From positions 6,544,501 to 6,608,500 of the forward strand of contig OY821775.1 in assembly GCA_963682175.1 (NCBI GenBank): a stretch of 64,000 nucleotides of DNA, read 5' to 3'. Made by a program: the position numbers and the translations under genes. The notes under the pieces were generated by a model that had not been told where the DNA came from, did no database searches, and saw nothing but the letters and a program-made list of their open reading frames with translations. This document shows, piece after piece, positions 57,677 through 64,000 of this stretch. How positions within the stretch are numbered: the first letter of the stretch is position 1; each line of letters starts with the position of its first letter. The stretch is from Triglochin maritima (Eukaryota; Streptophyta; Magnoliopsida; Alismatales; Juncaginaceae).

Positions 57677-59266
57677 TGTTACATCCTAATCCTTTGCTAA
57701 TTGGGTTTATTGTGATTAGGTGGAGGATTAGGGGAGGAGGAGATGGAGGGCTGAGATGGATGGGAGGAGTTGTGATGGATGGTGGAGATTGAGGAGGTGG
57801 AGTATATAAAGTTGGATCTCTCTCCTCTCACTCTCACTTGTCTCTCACTCTCTCTCACTCGTTTCTCTCTCAAGTCTCTCTCCCTCCCGCGTGATTGGCA
57901 GCTCTCTGAGGTGAGGAGGAGCTCGAGGTTCGCCGGATCGTGTGATTCGAGGCTCGCCGGATCGTGTGGCCGGAGGAAAAGGATCGGGTTCGGGTTTTCG
58001 CCGGAGAAGAGGAGTTTTGCGAGGAAGCGCTCGCCGGGATTCTTCAAAGGCTTCTTCAAGCCTTAAGGTATGTCAAGCTTTAGTGTAGACCTCCTTTTAG
58101 CCTTTGCGAGGGTTGGAGTGGCCGACGGCCGGAAGGCTCGTCGAGAACCTTGCAGCAGCATTTCTGCTCTGCAACGGTCGACCGGCGGGATGGCGCGGTC
58201 GACCGGTCGTAGTGTATTTTGGGCAGAAAACCCTTGCACCGGTCGAACGATACTCTTCGAGTGGTCGACCGGTGGTGCGTTTTACCAGGGGAAGAAGGCT
58301 CTGTGTGTTTTCGGTCGAACGGGTCCCCTTTGCCGGTCGACCGAAAAGCACTGTTGTAGGTCGGTTGGGGGCGTTGACCATCTAAACGGTCGACCGCTCA
58401 TTGACTTCGTCCGACCGGAGTTTAAGTTAACTTATTGGCCGGTCGACCAGGAGTGTGGTTTCGGTCGACCGTGTAGTGCGGTTTTGTTGGGATATTTCCC
58501 TGGTTGTTTTCGGTCGACCGTGACCTGAGGGTCGTTCGACCGTTGGTGCTTTTGAGCGAGAGAGGATTTTTCCCTGTTGGTTTTCGGTCGACCGTGATTT
58601 GAGAGTCGTTCGACCGGTTGGACGTTATTTCGGTTATTCTGAGGAATAGTTGTGGTGTTCGGTCGACCGGTTGTGGCTCTACGGAGCGTTGGCCGAGACT
58701 CTGACCGGCGGTGCCTTGTGTGCACGTGTTGTGGCTCTACGGAGCGTTGGCCGAGACTCTGACCGGCGGTGCCTTGTGTGCACGTGTTGTGGCTCTACGG
58801 AGCGTTGGTCGAGACTCTGACTGGCGGTGCCTTGTGTGCACGTTATTTTTGTGGCTCTGAGGAGCGGGTGCCTGGTGTGCACGAGAGATTGTTATGTTTT
58901 ACTGCATTTCATTTCATGTTTCATTTCACATATTATGTTCATATTTTAGGGATTTGGTATACGGGGTTTCCCACGGGAAACTCAGGCATATTCATGTTTT
59001 ATGTCAGGTCGTACGCGTCATTAGGAGGTGGTGACTGCGGACAGGAACACCCAGACCAGATCATGTCTCCTTTTGTTCTTCGAGGTGGATGATTTTCCCT
59101 TGTACATGCGTTGTGTATGTTTTGTGTTGGGTTGTAATCATCCTTGACTGTTGTATCGTACATATCATATTATATTATATATGTACTCGTGATTTGGTGA
59201 CGACCCCAGTGTTAATTCTTTATCTGTTTAAAGTTTTAATTTTTTCCACTGTTTTGGGGCATTACA
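57677..59266 (+). mobile_element. Solo LTR, family A, TSD CTTAA
   Basis: Starts TGTTACATCCTAATCC and ends GGGGCATTACA. Perfect CTTAA duplications flank it at 57672-57676 and 59267-59271. The TATA box is TATATAAA at 57803-57810, followed by a CT-rich leader. Palindromes of the CGGTCGACCG type run from about 58175 to 58670. Same family as 85-1953 by shared order and phrases such as GGTATGTCAAGCTTTA. There is no internal region. Confidence 0.92.
58668..58880. repeat. Tandem repeat, 3 full units of about 56 bp, in solo LTR A
   Basis: Units begin TTGTGGCTCTACGGAGCGTT (about 58670, 58728 and 58785), contain GAGACTCTGACCGGCGG and end GTGCCTTGTGTGCACG. A partial fourth unit follows. This sits where the 85-1953 copy has 80-89 bp repeats. 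Confidence 0.9.
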
Positions 59267-59271
59267 CTTAA

Positions 59272-59702
59272 AGACACACAAACACCCTTATTTATATTTG
59301 AGCAGAAGCCAGGAAGTCAAGGCAGTTCGGAAGTTTAGTTTCTTCTAGAATGTGATTTGTGGTAGGTGGATGCACCGATTAAACATAGACATATTGCCCC
59401 ACCACCAAATCGATTCAATAAGAAGTTCGAATAAAACGCTTATTGACAAATTGGCATTACATCTCATGATCTCAATGGGAAATCAATAAGCAAGACATAA
59501 TTTGTTGAGATGTTTATTGAAGCATCAAAGAAATGAATCTAACAATGGAGATTGCAAACAACAAGCTCATATCTTTCATATGAGATTGGCTTCACAGACT
59601 ACTTCATGCATCTCAATCAATGCACACTGGAACTCCAAAAATAATCCATAGATATCTGCCTCCTATGCGATATGAACTTTGCAGTGAGGAACCTTCGGAC
59701 CC
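59272..59702. other. 3' flank of the prolyl oligopeptidase gene
   Basis: Probably the 3' UTR and downstream DNA of the minus-strand gene. No other feature is recognised. Confidence 0.5.
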
Positions 59703-62700
59703 TCAGCCGCCTACCCAAGTGATCCCCAGCATTTTAATCATAAAGGCATACCGATCGACAACTTCATCAATCTGCTAGGGACATCACAGAACCAAACCTG
59801 TTACATTGACTGTCCTTGAAAGAAACAATGTAGGATGCACAACACTAACCATTCGTTGTGTAGATGAGCTTCCTCCGTGCCCGGAATCCATTATGATTCG
59901 GCCAATGATCGGATTAGTCTGTGGACTGTTCTCTAAGCTTGTGCAGAGGTTGTATTGCATCGTCTGGTGTAGCATTCAGAAAAATATGGAACTATATTAT
60001 CTGAGTAAGAATTGTTAAGTGGTAAAACGCACGGGAAGAACTCAAAAGCGGTTTATGTTCGCACCGTAAAAGGGTTATCTGTTCAAAAATGATATCATGG
60101 AAGTCGAAAGTGAACATGACTTACTGCTAAAAGTTTGAAGGTGTGCAACGGTGCCACACGATCGTCGTGATCACCTGTGACAAGCATGGTAGGAGGGTAC
60201 TGACAAGTATAATTAGATTGCTGCTCCCACGGTCTTTTTACATTGTGAAGAGGTGAATACCTGGATGGTAATTAGAAACAAATGAAAGTGATTTAACAGA
60301 GCTGAAACAGCAAACATTTATTTGGAATTTCAGACCATTTAGAAAGCAACATGCTTTTCACTTTTTATAGTTTGAGCTTGTTGGATGTGATAAAACAAAT
60401 GTTCATAACTGTCTAGTTCAAAATCTTAGGTGAAGTTTATTGTGGGGTTCCTAAACGGACAAGAAAAAACATCAACATGCGTACTTGATAAGCCACTGGA
60501 ATTCTTCCTCCTTATTTGAACATCCATAATCACTAGTCCAGGCATGACCTGCCCAATTCAGATACACATAAAAACCTTTGAGTCTTACAATTAAATTTAA
60601 AATATCAGTGAAGAAGGCAACTGATAGCATTTATATCGCATAGTGATTAACAACTGCACCTATAGTAAATTTGTGAAATCTTAGCATGTCCATAACTCCA
60701 AAACGTGCAATAGCACAGCCAAAAAGATCCGGTCTCTGTTGCAAAAAGAATTTTAAAAAAGACGGACATAAGTTTTACTTATAGCCAACTTACGCTGGCC
60801 GAGAAACTCAAATGCTAACCTGATTTATGCAGGCTGCAACTAGAAGTCCGCCATTGCTCGCACCCTCAATGCACAATCTCTTTCTACTGGTGTAGCCTGA
60901 AGACACGAGAAACTCAGCGGCAGCAATGAAGTCATCGAAACAATTTTGTTTTTGCGAAAGTGAGCCTGCTTTGTGCCACTCCTCTCCATATTCGCCACCA
61001 CCACGAATATTTGCTATGCAGAAGACAACACCTAAACGCATAGTAAGAACAACTTGACTTACACTGAATGAGGGTCTAACACTTATGTTGAATCCTCCAT
61101 AACCATACAAAACAGCTGGATGTGATCCATCTAAACATATATTCTTCTTACAGATAACAAACAGCGGAATGTTGGTACCATCCTTACTGGAAACAAAAAC
61201 CTGACATTTTTTATCCAATAAAAAGACAAATAGAAGTCAGTGAGAGATGAAGAGATAATTTCAATTATAAATGATATTGAAGTTTGGATCTCCATCTCAG
61301 AACTACTTGGTGTTAGAGGAAAAACAAGAATATGATTAAGTATGAGTATTTTTGTCAATCATACAACAAAAGTATAAAACCAATTTCTTGACATTTCAAT
61401 TAACTAACGAGCCATGAAGAGAAGATTATAAAATTATAACTGTTTAGAAGATTACCTGCTTGACATCCAAATCTTGTTCATGGAACCCTGCAACAGTGGT
61501 TTCCCTGAATTTGTCCAACTTTGGAATTTCAGTTTCTAAATTGCATTTGTAAATGATTCCCGGGGTATGGAAGCTAGTGAAGTGAACAAAAACCTCACTA
61601 TCTTCACGGTTTCCGGTGATCTTAGAGACTGATCCGAGATCCATTGGCAGTTGGTGCAACAATTCCCCACTTTTCAAGTCCCTCAACTGCAAAATATTCC
61701 TAACGTCGCTCAAATAAAGAACCAATAGCTGGTTCTTATTAACAGCATGGGCTGATTGCAGCACATCTTTCTCAGATTCTTCAAGCACATCCATCCAGAT
61801 ATCAGGATTCTCTATATCTATACGGACCAATTTATTTTTTGGAGCTTCTTTATTTGTCAAAAATGTAAAGGTGGTGTCATCGTTTGAAACATAAGTGTAA
61901 CGTGCTTCAAATTTGTCAACAAGTTCGACGAATGGGAGCATGCTTTTACCACTCTTCAGACCTTCAAGGCCTTGGGAAAGCATCGCTAAGTCACAGTAAT
62001 ATACTTTGTTGGCATTGGCACATCCTTCTCTAATATTTAAAAGGACATACTGCAAGTTTCAGAATTTACCAAGTCAGTTAATACGAGAAAAAAACCCCGA
62101 AAAGAGTATAATGCCGTGTCCATAAAAGTGGCCAATCAATTAATAAGCAGAATAAGATAATGCAAGCATGTCGCCTTTAAAATGCAGCAAAGTAGAACTT
62201 AATTAGGTTTAGCAAAAATGTGAATAGAAAGCTTTAATGTGTACAATACGATGGATCTGAAAGACACTCATACAATTTGTACACGAAAGTAAGATGAACG
62301 AAAGTGCAAAAAATCAGAATGAAATCCTAAGAACATGCTCACAAATCAACTTAAAATCATGTTGTATCCTCTTACTAGAAATAGTAACTACAAGAAATTG
62401 ATTACCCTTCCATCGTCCACGACTCCAGCTCGAAAAATATATTTGGGGTGTTTCACGTCCTTCCAACATAAAATATCCTCCGACTGAGGTGCTCCCAAGA
62501 AATGGTAGTATATCTCATGATTCAGATTTATTTTATTTTCTGTTCCAGCATCTAGCCTTTGATTCTCCCTAGGAAAATCCCAAACCAAGATTATGATCAC
62601 ATCACAAGGACTATGATAATCAATAGGTAGTAGTTGAGCATAACGACATGGATAACAAATTAAACAAAGTGTCTAAATGACCAGGACACACAGGTCAAAC

Positions 62701-63772
62701 TCATTGATATATAAGAAAGCTGATGCTATCAATAATTTATACTATAAGGGATGTTGCTGTATTGATGGAGTTAGCTAAATAAATGAAAAAGAGAGAGACA
62801 AATAGGGTGTAAACAAGCTGAAATTGAGCGAGCAGGCTCAGCTCGAACTTGAGTCGTTTAGTTTTTCTGCTCGCTCATGGCTTGCTGTATTGATGGAGTT
62901 TGACACGAATCAGCGAACAACAAGTATCGGGCGAGCACCAAACGAGTAGGAGTTTGTTTGTGTTTGGGTCGTTTAGTTAGTTGAGCTGATTTTTTTGCTC
63001 GTGTTTGGCTTGTTACCAACTAATCCGAGTGAAAATCAAGCGAGTCACCGAGCCCAGGTAGAATTTGACAGCCGTAGAGCCAAAAGCCCAAAACCGGTAG
63101 TATAAACTGCTTTTTCCACTTATATTTCGAATAATTAAGAATTCACAATAACAAAATACCATCTATGGACTATGGAAGGTCCAACAAAACCTGGACTTAC
63201 TGTGGAGAAGGATATCGTCCGTAGAAGAAGCCCTTCCCATCACGAGTCCAAGAAAAAGAAGAAAATTTCACCTGCAAGAAAGACAAGAGGTTTAGTTTTG
63301 TCTCAAGAAGGAAAATAAACCATTGGAAAAATTTCTCCCTTTGCTTCTTACCCACATCAAATTATCTGGTTCCTGCTCCTTATCTCCCACCCTCATCACT
63401 TTAACATTCATCCAATCACTTCCACTCGCGCTCAATCCATAAGCCAAATACTTCGCATCCCTGCTAACGGACCATGACTTCAGTGCCACCTTTCCACCCT
63501 CACCGAGCTTGTTTAAATCGAGGAGCACCTCAGGCTCGTTGTCCAATCCATCTTGGACAAGGAGCAAGCTGTGTGGCTGAAGCCCGGTGTTTCGGAAGAA
63601 GAAGTACTTCCCTGAGAGCTTCTGTGGTGCGCTATAGCGTGGATAGTTGAACATCTTCTTCATAAGCTGTCGCAAAGTTTCCCTTTCACAACATGCCCCC
63701 ACCACCTCCTCTGTCACCTCTGCTTGCGCCTTTACGAATTCCTTCACCTCCTCCGCATCTGGATCTTCCAAC
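59703..63772 (-). CDS. POP: Prolyl oligopeptidase (S9A), 5' partial
   Basis: Ten exons in the window: 63352-63772, 63201-63271, 62406-62568, 61456-62049, 60820-61200, 60660-60735, 60485-60548, 60125-60260, 59850-59963, 59703-59771. The joined frame is 695 residues plus stop. The first exon, with about 40 residues, lies beyond the right edge, because the 63772 exon opens after a splice acceptor with [13 protein letters not shown]. The enzyme cleaves after proline in short peptides, usually in the cytosol. The N-terminal part forms the beta-propeller. The hydrolase domain shows [33 protein letters not shown], the Ser nucleophile in EGASNGGLL, the Asp in GDHDDRV and the His in DSGHGG. The residues around that His ([14 protein letters not shown]) differ from the common KAGHGAGRPTQ. 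Exons agree in phase and no stop is seen, so it is likely functional. Confidence 0.95.
62804..63078. mobile_element. hAT-like MITE in a prolyl oligopeptidase intron
   Basis: The left end AGGGTGTAAACAAGC and right end TTTGACAGCCGTA resemble plant hAT MITE ends. The interior repeats GAGCGAGC, GCTCGCTC and CGTTTAGTT phrases. It sits in the intron between exons ending at 63201 and starting at 62568. The target duplication is unclear. Confidence 0.45.
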
Positions 63773-64000
63773 CTGTGGTGTTGATATATACCAGATATTT
63801 CGGTTAAGTGATCACATTGATCAAAAACTCTTGAGTTAACAAATTATGGCAACAGAATGCAATGAGCAAAAGAGTAGTAAACAATATTAACCACCTCAAC
63901 TGCTATTGCAATCACTTTTATTTTTAGGCAAAATTATCTACATTCAGTTACTTAAATTGACAGCAGATACCAGAAGAATGATCTAAAGAAAACAAGTATT

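Noticed and set aside
1..64000. tRNA, rRNA, CRISPR or bacterial operon features
   Set aside because: No convincing cloverleaf, rRNA or CRISPR pattern was seen; the only tRNA-like match is the retroelement primer-binding site.

Overview
This window is nuclear DNA of a flowering plant. The intron-rich genes, the plant-type enolase, prolyl oligopeptidase and cornichon proteins, a plastid-type presequence and many plant transposon families all point that way; the species cannot be named from the sequence. About 40% of the window is recognisable mobile DNA. Host genes occupy three islands.

Layout. 1-9 kb: a solo LTR, a Ty1/copia element with a truncated 5' LTR, and a second solo LTR. 9-20.5 kb: gene-free. 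It holds a 22-bp satellite split by a solo LTR, a long inverted repeat, another solo LTR, a MuDR transposase relic, a diverged segmental duplication and a Tourist-like MITE. 20.7-22.8 kb: a four-exon cornichon gene (+). 24.8-25.2 kb: an HSP70-17 type pseudogene. 25.4-33.3 kb: a Mutator-like element (MULE) carrying a transposase/SWIM/OTU-protease gene on + and a plant-mobile-domain gene on -. A copia fragment has broken the second gene. 34.0-37.7 kb: a 13-exon enolase gene (-). 38.2-44.3 kb: a foldback element, a short relative of the MULE, and a second copy of a dispersed repeat with a nested hAT-like MITE. 45.2-46.8 kb: a plastid-type protein of unknown function (-). 49.3-51.1 kb: a CCDC124/Lso2-like gene (-), with a 5-kb TIR element starting 118 bp upstream of its ATG. 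57.7-59.3 kb: a solo LTR related to the one at the left edge. 59.7-63.8 kb: a prolyl oligopeptidase gene (-) whose first exon lies beyond the window.

The host genes are unrelated housekeeping functions (glycolysis, ER export, ribosome-associated factor, peptide hydrolysis) and form no operon or cluster.

Two sequence systems stand out. First, pairs of CGGTCGACCG-type palindromes spaced 19-21 bp start to start recur in at least five elements that look unrelated: three solo LTR or LTR families, a Tourist-like MITE and a foldback element. The 9-nt spacer usually ends in TT. Second, 33-bp tandem repeats built from two palindromes sit just inside both TIRs of two related MULEs.

All calls come from reading the sequence and from family knowledge. 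No alignments or database searches were run.
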